From assembly GCA_023079485.1 (NCBI GenBank), contig CM041103.1, positions 10,272,503 to 10,336,502 on the forward strand: a stretch of DNA of 64,000 bases, written 5' to 3'. Both the position numbers and the translations under genes were made by a program. Source of the stretch: Archilochus colubris. Taxonomy: Eukaryota > Chordata > Aves > Apodiformes > Trochilidae. The notes beneath the pieces are model-generated. The model searched no databases, had not been told where the DNA came from, and worked only from the letters and a program-made list of their open reading frames with translations. This document shows, one piece after another, positions 13,401-28,400 of this stretch. Each line of letters begins with the position of its first letter. The first letter of the stretch is position 1.

Positions 13401-16400
13401 TCCTGATCATTTCTTCACTAGATTTCACCTTGCCTTGGGAAGTTGCCACCAAGAAGTCAAACTTGCTGATCTTTGGCTTCTCACTTTGGAATTCTCCAAA
13501 GTCATCTGTGGACTCTCTTTGCAGCTCAGAAGGGAGAGCTCCAGCAAGGAAATCTGCCTCCTGATTCGTGTCAGTGGCTGCTGCATCCTGGGCTTCTGAT
13601 GAAGGTCTTGCAAAATCACCAAAGTCTCCAGTGTCATCACCACTTGGACCACTGGCTATTGGTCCAGAGTCTTTAAAGTTTGCAAAGGCTGCAAAGGAAA
13701 CATCCTGGAAAGCATACTCACTAGAGAAGGTTGTCACTTTGGAGACTGTTGTCATGGTAATGTTTTCTGAACTGCCAAACAAGGTCTCCTTCTTCTGAAG
13801 GACAGAAGTAGCCGCAGAGGATCCACTTCCTGAAGACTGGCCAAGGGAGGAGAGCTTCTTGCCCTGATGAATGTCTTCTTTGTCAGACCAGTCATAGCTT
13901 GCCAGGCTGCTGACTGCAGACCCACTGTTATAGCTTCCAAATGGGGCACATTTTAAGTCATCTATATCTGAGAAAAACAAACCCCTACAATTAGAACCTG
14001 AAGTTCAAACGTTAATCACTCCACATGCTATAAACACCAAGAGTCTTAAAGAACTGCAAGAACAAACACAGTGAACTGTTGTTTCCATGAGGCTTCAACT
14101 GCACAAAAATAACCTGAAAAACACCTACACATATAATACAAAAGTTTCTCACTTTAATAAACGTAAGCCTTGACCTTTGAGTATTGCCTTATATTTTAAG
14201 CTGGAAGTCACCATCCTGCTATGGGTAATGAAGAAACACACACAAAAAACGTTTCTAGGCAGTAGAGGCTGCACAGCTCACCAGCTCAGCTTTCTGATGC
14301 TGGCTGCAGCAAACCAAATGTAAACATTAGCAACTCAAACATCTTATCGCATTATTTCATCTTATCAAAACCCACCACACAGAAGACTGGGCTAACTTTT
14401 CCATTCCCTCTGATATAGCAGTAATACATTTTGATTTTATATTCATGCTTTGATACAAATAACACGTGAAAACATGCTGCAAGAATTTTGAAAAAGCAGA
14501 AGTCCTGCTGAAGCTTATCACAGCTACGGCAGCGCCGCGCGGCCAACTCGTCAGACTCAGAGGTCCCAGGAATGACAGGAATATTGGGAATGTATCACAC
14601 TTCAGCTTTTACAAACTACTTATTCAGTTAGGTAGAGAGAAAATCCAATTATTTTGCAGAAAGCTCCAAACACTTATACTCACCTGGCAATTACATGGGC
14701 CAATAGGTTCTCCTCACTGCCATGAGCAGGTATGAGGCAGATCCTGGCTGCTGCTTACATTGGAGCCAGCACAGTGCCCAGGGTCTGCTGGGCTTTGTCT
14801 GCCACTCATTGAACTGATCTTTCACATTTAGACTGAGACTGATCCAGAGTGAAGGCACAGAGAGCCAGGGGCTGGGTAGTTTTCATTAAAGCACTAAAAA
14901 AAAAAAACAACCAAAAAAACCCAACCCAAAAAGCCCTACTAAACTACACTTGGCATTTGTTTTCCAGCATTAACAGTTGTCAGTCTGGATTAGACATTCA
15001 GCTGCTGCTCAGTGCCTGGGGTCAAATGGTCTGGAGGTAAAGCAAACCCAGAAAATATATTCTCTGAGCAGTGTTTCAGCTGAGACTCCTCTGACAAACA
15101 TTATGGGCTTAACCAGCTGGCACATGGTAGCAGCAACTTGGTTTAATAGAGCAGGGTGGGAACAAGCTGACTTCCCAGCTGCCCTCTTGCTTCAATCTGG
15201 CCACCCCATCCTGAGGAGGAATAAGCCACTTCAACAAAACATTCCTGCCTTCATTTATTCATTTCACTGGGAGGGGAGAGCTAGGCTTTAGGCTGCTTTC
15301 CAGGCACGACCCACATACATAGCTAATTAGAAAGTCCAAGAAATGCACAATGTAATGATGGAGTTTAATGGCCATGACAACAAAAGGCCCTTTGCCAGGG
15401 GTCAGCCAGGCAGGGTGTGTTCTGTCAGCCCCTTCCTGGGGGAGTCTTCCTGCAGCTGCTGCATTTGCAGATGACAGCATCTCCATCACAGACCTTGCAC
15501 ATCCCTACAGCAGGGTTTCAAAGTGCCACTCGAATATTAAATCTGTGGAGCAAGCAGTTTACAGAAGGGTAAACAGACAGGAGATGAAATCACCTGCTTG
15601 TGGCAAAACTGAAGAGAACGAAGGCTCTGAGGTGAAAAGGAGCTGACTTGCAAGGGATCAGTAATTTATCACACCAAGCCACACCTTGTGCTCTCAAATA
15701 CATGGTTTTGTTTAAAGAAGTTAAATGAAAGCTTCACTGGCATTAAAGAGAGTGCCAGAATAACCTCCAGAGTGTCAGCCAACTGTAATTAATCCTGGGA
15801 TCTTGAAAACACCCCAGTCTACTAAGCAACCTCTTTTTCTTCCTTTTTTTTTTTTTTTTTCCCCCCAGTTTGTGTTGACTCCAAAAGCCAGCAGAGATTT
15901 AAGCATGGCTATTGCTTCAGTGTTCACCAGGAAATGAAAAGGATGAGTGATGCTGCTCCTGTGAAGATCTGCACATTCTGTTGGGAAGGATTTCAGGGAT
16001 AATTGGTATGAGCTGGAGCTGCAAACACATGCTAAAGGACCAGGTCAGTGTACTCCTGATCTGGGCTCAGGGACAGCCAGAATTAGCAGCCAGATTAGCA
16101 GGATCTCTGGTGGGTCCTGAACACCCCGTGCTTCACCTGCAAGCCAGAGTCATGGTAGGGAGGGCAGAACAATGTTATAATTATTCACAAGCTAAGACTC
16201 AGGACTCTCTACCTGACTTCATGCAGACGTGAAGCCCATCTGCAGAAGTGGAGTTGAAAGAGTGGAGTTGAAATGTTCATTATACACATTTTATTTATTT
16301 GGATTGTCACAAAAGAATTGCTCTGGTGAATAAACCTTCCTAAGAGTATTATGCTACAGGAAAAACACTGTGTTCAGAGACAAAGTGTTTGCAGCTCGGG

Positions 16401-19400
16401 CAGTCCTAAAACAACTTATGGAAAGGTATGCAGAGCTGTCTGTAAGCCAAAGCAAACCAGCTTTCCTGAGAAGTTCTATTGCATTGCAAAAAGCCCAGCA
16501 GATTGCTGTGCCAGGCACTGCATTTCACAGAATCACTTGCCACAAGTTGGATCTATTTTTGTGTAGAAGAAGTAAAATCATAAGGTTTGTCAGAGCCACA
16601 GCAAACCCAAGGGCTTAGCTGAGCTCCTGGTGCCCTTGCTGCATAATGAGGAGAGGAAAGGAGAGGAGAGGAGAATTCCCCCCCTGCCAGGGAGCAGAAC
16701 AACTTGCCACCAGACTAATAAGCAAGGAAGCAGTTTACATGTGAAAAGCACCTCAGGGTTCACCCCTGGGAATTCTTCATGCCGTGGGTGTTTTTATTAT
16801 TACCAAAAGGACTGTTTTATTAAACAGCATCAAGAACTGCTCCCTCCAACAGCCTTCCTCTTAAAGACCACAGATAGGCTGAGTTGATCACAAAGCAGCA
16901 GGTACAAAGCTGCAGTTCTAGCCCCTGGTGTAACAAAAGCTTAATTTTCCTGTTATGGCTATTCACAATTTAAAAACATGTATGTGTATCAGGAATGTTT
17001 TTTCCAAAGCAAGAGATGGTTAAGTGAGGGGGGAACAAATTAAATAAATAAAATATGCATTTTCTCCCAAAGCAAAAGGTTTGAAATATTTACCACCTAT
17101 TTTCCATCCATATTGAACTACCAAAGCCATAGTCCAACCTGTCTGATCATCACCTGGGGACATGTACAGCTCCACAAGCCAGCCAAGACAAGGGGCAGAG
17201 GAAGAGCTGTCAAGGAATATGCAGGAGAACAGTGACAGAAGATGAAATAAAGCTAAAATGCTCTTTGCCAGTGTTATCTCATCTACAGAAAAGCTTGACA
17301 GCCTTCAGTTGAGCCAAATATAACAACTTCTTTCAGATACCAAGGATTAAGTTATGGCTGGAGGCAATTTACAAGCTGGAGCCTTCAATGTCAACAGTTT
17401 AATCACTTAAGGAAAACCCTTGACAGCCTTAGTGATCCTCTAAAGAAACTGGAAAAGACAATTCAGAAGATTGTAATATATCTACTGATTTTAACCAACA
17501 GAGGAGACTTGCAAGTTTTTGCCTTCCAGTTTACATTAAATTCTGATTAATAAATACAGCTCTTGTTTCAGTTTTTGGTTGTGAGGGTGATGCAGGTGGT
17601 AACTAGTTCTGCTGCTGGTGGAAGAGCACCAACACCCAACACACCAAACCCAGGGCTGCTCCACTGGGAACATCACCAGCAGCTCCAGCAAGAAGCCCAG
17701 AGGCTGCTGGATGGGGACAGGACCACCTCCTCATGGCTTCCAGGGCCCTCCCTGGGACAGACACAGATGGAGCTGGGAGAGCAGAGGTGGTGTGTACTGC
17801 TGCTCCCCTGCCATGCCTTCCAGCAAGCACAACAATCTCTCAGCCCGTTTCTCAGCTGGTGCAGTCTGGAGCAGCATTAATGAGAGGGGAGTTACTCCCA
17901 ATTAACTTTGGCAGAAGAATGGCACTGCCAAGGTGGAACCCAGCTAGAATGCTGCCTGGAAGATAAATTAAAATGAAGGCAAAGGGAGAGAAAAACCTTC
18001 AAACCTTGTGGAATGAAGGACTTTGCTAATTATTTTGTAAGTCTCACAATAAACAACGTTTCATGGCAGAATAAAGACCTCCTGAGCTTTCCAAAGAGCT
18101 GGGAGGCAGCTGAGCTTATCCTGGGGAAGCCCAGGGCAGTTGTGTGTCCCTGCAGCCCTGGAGCTTGGACAATGTTGGGAAACCACGGATGCACTCACTG
18201 CTGTCAGAGGCCTCGGTGGGATAAGGAAGTGTTGTTGAGCTCTTGTGTCTGCAGAATTAAACCAAACGAGAGCCAGCAAGTGAATCTGACTGTCAAGTCT
18301 GGACAAAAATGTAATAAAGTATAGAGTCATCAACATTACCCTCCCTCCTCCAGGTATGATTAACCAAACAAATACTAATAGCACAAGCCTTGCAGAATTA
18401 AGTGTCTCAGCTTTACACTCAAGCCTTCAGTTTAAAAAGCTTTAGGGCTAGGCATAACCTCCTGGGGATGCAGAATGAAAGAGGGGTGTCAGTTTGGTTT
18501 GCTTTCTTGTTTTGTTGTTTGTTATTTTTTCTTTGAAAGTCTCTCAAGATTGGTGTGAAGAAGAAAAACATGTATTCTGGTTTCTGGTCTGGTTTTGGCT
18601 CTTGAGGCAATGAACTACTAACACCCAGCCTGGGCTGGGTAATGCTGTCACTCCATTCTTCACTCCAGTTTAGGTTTTTACACCTTGCCTGCTAAATTAA
18701 TGTTAATCCCAAACTGTCAGTGGCCCAGGTTTGGAGGAATTTGAAGTGACATAATTATGTGACAGATTCACAGCTGTCCATTCCTGTTTGAGAGCTTCAG
18801 TGTCCAGTAAGCAGGAGTTCCCAAACAGAAGGAGGGAGCAGGGCCCTTCACTTTGAGGCACTAATTAACTAAAGAAATATCAGAATATTGTTGAATGGGC
18901 TCCTATCAATACAAATTCCAGTTGGTTCCCTTCACAAGGGTGCATCATAACCTTGGCTGGCAGCAGGGACACCCAGAGGAGGAGACAAGGGGACAGAGCA
19001 AACAGCATTTCTGTCTTCAGCCTCGACTACCACCACACCCTCAAAACCAGCTCCCACAGAAACAGCCCTGCCAGCCACACACAGCCTCCACTCAATCCCT
19101 CTCAAAAACTGCTCCTTCGAAAAACATTTTTTAGCCTGATCTGTAAAGTTTCCAAAGTGCACAGGGAGGGGAGTACAAGTGTTGCAAGAGAAGCTCACCC
19201 ACACCAAGCTCTGCAAAGAGAAAGGCACCCACCAGCTGAAGGGGATACTATGACTTTAAACTTTGTATTGTTCAGGAAAAAGAGAGAGGCTGCAGGTTGG
19301 CAACAAATCACACACATCCCCGTATTTTCAAAATATGCCAAGATAATATTTATTAACACAGCAGGACTTACAGATCACAAAAGATAGTGATACATAGGAG

Positions 19401-22400
19401 CTTGTAAGGGCGTTATCAGAATAAAGCATGCAGGTCAATACTTGCAGAAGAGAGATATCAAAGCAGATCTGAGAAGGCACATTCACACAGGAAATGTTTA
19501 GTTGAAATCAGACATTAGAAAAGCAGCAAAAAAATCTGAAGTTGATTAAAATATACAGAGATCTCCAATAATGCCAAAGAAAAAGTTCCTTTACAGATTT
19601 GTAAGTGCAGCACATGGATAACCCTTTGACAACACCCGGGTGAGGGTACCCTCCCATTGCAACCTTCAGCAGGACTCAGAACAAATCAGGCTCATGGAAT
19701 ATGAGTAGGTGCTAATTAAAAAGCTTTCCTCTTGGAGTGAAACATAAAATTTGGTTAAAAAGAAGCAGCCTGGTTGAAACTAACAGCATGCAGGCAGTGG
19801 TCAAAGGGTTATAGGAGGTAAATGCAAGAGAAATCGGGCAACATTGGTATAATCTTCCTTTCACACAGAGAATTATAGCAAAGTTTAAAGAGACAGTATC
19901 CCCTTTGGATAGAGCAAAATGGAAAACCATCCAGAGACCCAAGTCAGTTTTATGGGAAGCAACAATTCCTTCCTAATTCCCAGCATAAGCAACCTACCTG
20001 CCAATACCTGGGAGCTAAGCAATGGGAAATCTCAATAGCCAAAGGATAAAGCCCCCTGTGTCAGTGTGTCAGGAAAGTCAAAGCCTTTATCAGCACCTCT
20101 GCCATGCTGCTCTTTCCCTGGGGATGTTACATGGTGCTTGGTTCCCAATGGCTAGGCTCCCACTTCACAGCTGGGAGGATGGCAAAGGGATACTGTCCCT
20201 TTTTGACATTACATTTACAGAGGGAAGAAAATTAAGAGGGAAAAAAAAAAATTAAAATCTGCCTTTTAACTAATGTAAACTAAAAAAAAAAATAAAAATA
20301 AAGGGCTTGAACATCAGCAGTTCACAGCTTGAAATGCACCAGACACCAAGGAACACGTGAGCACTGAAGTACTCACAGCAAATCATCCAGAGCAACGCCC
20401 TGCTATGAGATCCCAACAGAGCTAAAGGGAGGGAAACTCTCCCTGTGGAAAAACATCTAGCTTGGCACCATAGGAGAATACAGACTTGTTTAAGAAAAAT
20501 AGCTTCTAATTAATATTTAAGAGTTCCAAAGTTTAGCAACAAGCACACGATCAGCTAACCCCTTCAGACAAACTGAAAAAGTCCTTCCTGCCACAAAGGG
20601 CAATTATCAAATCACTGATTTCTGTGGCAAAAGTTTTCACATCCTGTAGAAGAGCTACGTAAGTCAAACTACCACTAAAAGAGGCTAGAAAAATATTAGG
20701 AAAAAGTGCTTTCAAAACCAAAGTAAACATTCAAGAATACACTGTAGGTGCTACGTTTTTGACAGCTCACTCAACTTGGAATTTTACCAAGCAGTAATAT
20801 GAAAATTAAATGTCTTTGCTAATAAATTATTCCTGATATTTTGTACCCTGTTATAGAGTATCTTCCATGTCAGAGTTGCCAACTTCATTCTCTCCCCTAC
20901 TTAAAAATATCATATAATGCAAAATTACAGTACTGTGTATTTCCTCTACCCATATCTGCCAAAATGGAAGGGATACTTCAGAAGGAAATAACCAATTCTT
21001 GCAGTAACAGCTTTTACATTTACAGTTTGTATGCTCCCCCCTGCTCAGAAAAGCCTTTGACTGCATAATACTCCTCGCTAGACCACAGTAATGGTTCCCA
21101 CATCATTGAAGGCCACAGAACATTTAACTACATCTTATCTGCCTATGTACATATGAGAAGGAAAAGCAGGACACTTGGGAAATGTGTTTTATGATATGCG
21201 ATCGGATCGGAGCCGGTCAATTCACTCCCCTGGGAGAACCTTCATAAAGGGAAATTAAAGAAGGTGAAACTCTGATAAGGAGAAAGTAAAAGTCCCACTG
21301 TTTTAAATTTAGGTCCAAAAGCTATCAGTCATGAGACGAGCATTGGCACAACTATCCCAGTGAGGGTTTGAACTCTAAAGGGTGTACGCAGTGCTTCTAC
21401 TTGCAGTCCTGCAGAATACTGGCTACAGAGGTTAAGCCCCCCTGTGAGGGGAATACACTGGTGGTATTGATTAGAGAGCTTTTCAATTAACAGCACAAAT
21501 TAGTGTTCTGCCTACCCTTTTGGAAGCGCAGAGCGGGTTAAGTCCACAAGCCAAACGCTTTGTTGAAACCAAGAGATTAAAGTGAGACTCTCAGCCATTC
21601 ATCTTGCTAATATAAACGGAGTGACATTTGTTTGCATTAGGAAACTTTCCACTGGAATCCCTTCAGTGACAACAGCTAACAGGTACCCGTTCTGGGACGT
21701 TGTCAAATCTCAAAAATAAACTGGGATGGAATTCAAACTGTTCGATCTATTTATAGTCATCTAAGACAAAAAAAAATAAACACTGCCCTGCTAAGGGGCT
21801 GTTGGCTAGCGGGTGCACGGCTTCTGAAGTCTTTCACCACTGAAAGACCAGTGCATAATACTGAACTGAGCACACAGACCATCACCAAAACCTCCACCAC
21901 CTACATTACCAGAGCAATCTAACCAGTTCCTCACCTGCTGCTGGTGGATGCTGGCCACTAATTGTTGGCAAATCCAAAGAGCTATCAGACATGACATGCT
22001 TAAGATCTCCTCCCACATCAGCCAGTTTCATGTCAAACTGAACAGACAAGGCGTCTTCAGAATCCTCCTTGCCAACACTGCTGCCACCAATAGAAGGGAG
22101 ATCCAGAGACTTCACTGAAGCAGAATCTTCTTTGGCCTGCTTGAAAGCTGTGACTTTGTCCACCAGGGACTTATCAACGCTGCTGCACGTGGAAGAAAAC
22201 TTGTTGGAGTGGAAGTCGGCAAAATCGTCATCACTCTTCATCGAGGAAAGCGTGTTGTCCTTCCCCTCCTCAAAGCCTGCTCCAGAGCCCTCCAGGGAAA
22301 GCTGTTTGAAGATATCATACTTGGTGGGTGTAGCTGTGGTGGCAGAACTCTGCCCACTCTTCACCGTGCTGGCAGAGGAGCCAGACTGAGGAACAGGACC

Positions 22401-25400
22401 GGCCTCAGGCTTAGGTGCATTGTGTTTGTCATCTGCTTTTTGTTCAGAAAATCCACTGCTATTGTTGAAAGCCATAAAATCTGCAAAGTCATCTTGTCCA
22501 CTGGCTGATGAGCAGTTAGAAAATTCCCCAAAAAGGTTGAACTCTCCAAACTCATCTGCTAAGCTTGAAGTTTTGCTGGGTGCTGGTTGGGCAGCAGAAG
22601 GAAGAGGCGGTGGAGGAAAGGAGCCCAATTTTGATGTGTTAAATGCAGGTGGAAAGGATGGCTGCTTGTTTTCACCAGGAGAGGAAAAGAGATCCAAGTC
22701 TGCCAGGTTCAAAGAGGTCTTTGCTTGTGTTTGCTGTTTTGACTGAACAGGCACAGAAGGGAAGGACGTGGGGAAAGCTTTGTCTTTTGTAGGTGGCTCT
22801 AAGGGTGAGATACTGTCAGCGGTCTTAAAATCTGTGAAACCATCATCGGTTCCTGCAGGCTTGAATTCTGCAAGGTTATCTCCTGAGAGTAAAAACAACA
22901 AAAGAAACCCCATGAGAAGACATCACAGTGACAACAAACACACCACACTCACACCATGCAAGCAAGCAAATTATTTCATGCAACGTCAGAAGTTTTTATG
23001 CAAAGTATTTAAATTAAGAGCTCAGGAAGCACAGAGAACTGCAAACTCAACTTTTGGGAACCACACGAGTTTCAAGGTCAGCAATTCTAATTTTCATTCC
23101 AGCAAACACTAAGTCTTTCAAATAGCCTCAGAGTCATATTACACTCCTTTTACACTGAGTTAATATCAAAACACACCGTGGCCAGTGCTTCCAAAAGGTG
23201 ATCAGCACTGTCTCGCTCAGCTTCCAGGTAAGTTGTTTTCCCCACCTCATCCTTCCCATATTTGCCAAGCAATTAATGTAATGATTAATTTCACTTACAC
23301 CAATATGGCTTTTGGCTTCTTACAAAAGGAATTCACCCTCTCTCTCCCTTCAAAATATTGCCCAAATGCACTTCCTTCACGGGTTTCAGCAGAGGGCTGA
23401 GCCAAAAGCAGCCCTGCTGATAACCTTGAGTCATTTAACCCATTCACCAGCAGGTACATACTTGGAATTTCAAACTATTGATGCATACTTGTCAAAGACA
23501 AGAGTCCAATAGACAAATCTTGCTCTGTTTTAGAAATACACCATTAACATTTAATTCTTCAGCTCCCACACAGTGTCATGCTTCAGTTTAACCAAGATAT
23601 AAGGACCATGACTACTCCTGACAAGTTCTTCCATTCCCCTCTCCTCCAAATCAACTCACTGGGCCCAGCAACAACACAAATATTGGTGAAACTGCTAGTT
23701 ATTGATCAAAACCCAAACATCACAGCACACTACACTTACTGATGCATTGCAAACTTTTCCATTAGAAATGTAAGCTGGTGAAAGGGTTAAGAGTGGTCAG
23801 ACCTGGGCAGTAGGCAAATACAGTAATTTCCTACATTATAGAACAGGTATGGAGAGAGATAAAATATCATTTCATTGCATTTAATCCTGGAGAGGTACTG
23901 AGCATGAAAACCTCACAAAACATTACAGGAGTTTCAGAAACTCAGGGTCTGAAAAAGAAGAATTCTGTCTGAAAAATAAGGAGGAGGAGGGAACTCAGGT
24001 TTATCCTAGAATCTAAAGTGTAACATCATCTAATAATGAAACAAAATGCTGGCAGCCACGTTGAGTTAGTAATATGTTTCCAAACCAGTTAAATCAAATT
24101 TCAAAACAAGTGATGAGATTTCTTAGAACACCACAGACCACAAAAAGTTTAAATTCTGCCCTGACAATAGGAAAAAGTTGCAATTTTGTCTAAAAGTGCC
24201 TTATTCTGCCTAAGAACATATGACTCCTTCGTAAAAATGAACACATTCTAGCCATACTGTTATTTCAAAACTCAGAAGCATTCAAAGGACATGCCAATTG
24301 TCTCAAAATACAATCTGTAGATTGTTCCAGTAGTATTATCAGAGTATTTTGTCTGGATGCTTCCTGCTAAGTTGGTTAAAGGAACAGAAGCACCATTATT
24401 CTAGAAGCCTAGCAATGGAAATTCTTCACCTTACAAAAACAACCATGAAAACATGTCAAAACAGCTCCAAACCCCAGCCTGCTTACCTGGGTGTTTGCCC
24501 TCTGATGGCTGTTCCAGTTCTCTGAAAGCACTGTACTTGTCTGCACCATCTAGTGAGCATGAGAAAGGGAACACATTTACACAGAGATTTACTGTAGGAA
24601 TTGTAATCTATATTGACATAATTGCTCTGGGGTTCATGATATGAATTTGAATAATGTGAAAAACAAGATCTATGAAATACTGCAGGAGTGGTTGGATGGC
24701 TTTCCTTTTACCTCCAAAAGTAGCTGTACTTTCAGAAGGCTTCTCAGCTGCCATTCCTTTGAACACAGCATACTTATCAGTTGATGAGAGTGTCTTATTA
24801 CCTGGGAGTGGCATTAGTAAAGAAGGAACACTAAAAATAAAAGAGACACAAGTAAAATTCCTTGATTTATCCATAAGAAATATACACTTCCAGGCTTTAT
24901 TTAAACTATGACTACACAATGTGGATCACTAAACCTCAGCTTGTACCCTGAGGAAGTCTTAATCAAGAACGTGATGAAAACCACCTCAGGATCTACTAAG
25001 AATAAGATCACCTAAGCAGGCAGCTGGGTAACTGAGGGGTGAATTCACATTTTATCTCACCTAATCATATTTCTTTAGGCCAGGTGTCAATTTTCACCCC
25101 TCTTGATTTTAATTTGTAACAAAGCATGAACAAAGCACTGCAGAACTTCACAGGAACTCTTATCCCAGGAGGGAATAAGCACATGAATCTACCCCTGGAA
25201 TCACTGATGTTTAATTTAAGACTTCACCCAGGGCACCACAAGGACAACTCTCTCTGATAGAACTAGATATAGTAAAGAGTTAAAACTGCATGGGATTTTG
25301 CCAGCTCCATACTTTTTTTTATCTACTTTTGACTTTATTTCATTGCAAAATTAAGAGAAGAGGAGCCACTGTTCAAAAGGAAGGAAAGAATAATTCTGAA

Positions 25401-28400
25401 TTTCCATCAGGCAAACCAGCGAGCTCAGGTAGCTATCTCATCAGCAAAACAAGGATTAGCCCACAGATACACAAGTAAATCTTTTTGCACATAAACACAC
25501 TCTTCTTTATGTAGTAAAACTGCCATAATAAGCTAACACCATGTGAGCAGCTGCTGGAAGATTTAGAAGACATTCTGTGAGAGCTGTGCTTGCCCCCTTA
25601 TCATACCTTGGCAGCTCTACACAACAACATCTTTACATATGAATGCTGCATTTTACCTCCAGTTTCTGTTATTCAATACTCTGCACGTGAATGAATTTCT
25701 ATGCCATTCTTTGGCCCGAAGCAAGAATCTTTCCAGAGCCATTTAAATCTCCTTATCAGCAGCCTACAAGCAACATAGAAGCCCAGCACTTGCACACACG
25801 TGCTACTGATGGGCTGTGATGCTTGCAGACAGACAGTGCAATCTCAAAGAAAATATAGCTTATGGTAATATAATTAAATTTCACATCACTGCAAAACAGG
25901 CTACTAGAGATGCAATCTTGGCAACTGCAATGGCTAATCATCTGTGCTCTACAGATGGCTTTTTTTTTAAATAAAGCTCCACAAGCAATTACAGTATAGC
26001 CCATTGTAACGTTCTGTTCAAAACAGAATGCTTCTACAACTGAATAAAGAAGACTGCTGCAGTGAAAAAGAAACACCCTTTTTGAATTTTTTTTTTATGA
26101 TCCCCTTTGTGGACTCTACAAAGTTTCAGTTCAAACTTTCAGCAACAGAATTGCCTTAATTGCAAAATGTGGTCCCAGACAAATTAAGACAAACTTAAAA
26201 CAGAGCATCCTCAGATGCACATGGCACTGATTGATACCAGCACAATGACATTTCTTACACAGAATGCTCTTAGGCATAGTGGAACAGAACGATTTGTTTC
26301 AGTATTCCCATTTGGCATCACTGTTGAGGAAGCAACTGGCAATTCCTGCTTACCTGGAAAGTGCTGGTTCTGTCTGTGTGCAAGTGGGAAGAGTCAGCTG
26401 TATGCAGAGAAATGTGTGTGTCTACAATCAGACCCCTGGGAGGTAGAGGCAAGGTTGCCACAGGCAGGAAAGGGAGACAAGCACTGAAATTATATAATCA
26501 CAGGACTCTGAAAGATTGATTGTGAACTCTCAAAGGGAGCAAACATGCTTAGTGATCTTGTTATACAAAATTTGCCTGATCTGGAATTACATTTTGGCAG
26601 TCTCCCAAATGAAAAGCCAAGACTGAATGAGATTTCAATTGAGATTTATAGTCAGTTATCAAAAGTTTAAGTACTGGCCAGAGAACTGACAGGCAGAACA
26701 AAAACCCTGTCTACTGGAGTTCTCACTTATTTAGAAGTATGAGGTCATGCTCTTTGCATGAGTTTTTAAAGCCCATATCCAGGGCCTGAAGAAAACCCTT
26801 GATGTTAACAAATGGCTTCTATCAACTCCAGAAAGCACAAGGTCACACTTGTAGCAGAAGCCCCCAGCACTAACTGCACAGCTCCTCTGTCCCTGTGCAT
26901 TTTTTCTGAGTAGTTTTACGTAAGACTTTTGCCTGAGAGCACAGTATGAAGTCACTTCCATCTGCCTGTGGAGTAAACACCTGAAAACCTCTCCCTGTAG
27001 CTTGTAAACACAGTTTACCTCAGTGTGGTTGACCAGAATGCTGAAGAATGACCAACCACCTATGGCACATCAAATGTCATTTTTGACTCAGAAAGCCTAA
27101 CTGTAGCTGTTACACCCTTCAAAAGAAACTGCCAGAGCAGAAGTCAGCTGAGAGATGAAAATGACAGGGTAGAAAGCTACCCAAAAAAGAGGAAAACATT
27201 TTCATTTCTTAAAAGAGTTCTAGAGTACTGACAGTGTGGAAATCAAAGATCTACCTGCCCTGGTGCTGTGAACTGGCTGCTTTGGAGGAGCCAGCTCCAT
27301 CCCCTTGGAAATCAGGGAAAGAGTCATCCAGTGAGCCAGACTTTGAAGCATCTTGGAACTCCTGGAAGTCATCATCTTCTGGTTTCACTACCTGAATGGC
27401 AAACAACAAACAACACATGAATTGCTACCTTGTTGTGCCTTCAAATCGTTACATAGCATGAAAGCAGTTCAGAGAAGAGAAACTGACTTAAGTGGAGAGG
27501 AAAAAAAAAAAAAAAAAAAGTAAAAAAAATCTTTCACCATTAGCAGACAAAATCAGTGTGGTCAGCCTTTCCTGCACCCCAGCCACTCAAAACACACACA
27601 GGGTGTATCAGATTGCAAATAGTTTTTGTGAAAAGCAGGTGAATAAGCAACTCTGTTCCTCTCACATTAAACACATTACTATCATAACCAGGTAATATTT
27701 TTAATACAGGGCAAATATTAATAATGTCAATCAATCAATAATGTAAAATCAATACACACAGCAAAGCATCAGAAGTATTTTCCAAAGAAGGATAAACCAT
27801 ACTTGCAAACATCAGAATTGAACCCCTACATGATTTAGTGTTGTAAGCCAAAGGTTTTCAGTTCTCAGCTTCTCCTGAAAACTCTCAATTTTACCAGCTG
27901 AGTCTGCTGTGTTCTTTAACCTAAAATTCCATTTGGTGTGTATTACAAAATCCTAACTATAACTAAAATCCTCTTCCAGTGCAATTAGTTTGTAATGAGG
28001 AATGCTTTTGTACCTCTTCTAATGCCACTGGAAAGAACCAGAAAAAATAAAAGAACACCCTCAGTGTAGGACTTCATGTTTTCAGACATCACAGCCTAGA
28101 TTTCACCTCCGCTCTTTCCCTTCTGTTGGCCTGCAGCCTGCTGTCATTACACATCTTTGACAGGGTCTGCAGGACTCTGTAGGACAGTGGAGATGTGGAA
28201 GGGGAGGGAGCTGACCTGTCCAGGTGGGAAGGAGGGCAGGAACCCTGCTGAGGGCTGTGCTGCAGCTCCTCCAGGAGGTGCCGGGATGCCGAGTCCCACC
28301 ACAGCTGTTCCCATGCCCAGGGACACGGAGCCGGGCGGAGCAGGAGGCAGCAGGGGCTGCTGGCTGACACTGGGAGGCAGGGACATGGGAAAGCCACTGA

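Noticed and set aside
15845..15862. T18 tract as the poly(A) tail of a retroposed copy
   Set aside because: No adjacent body resembling a gene or SINE and no flanking target-site duplication.
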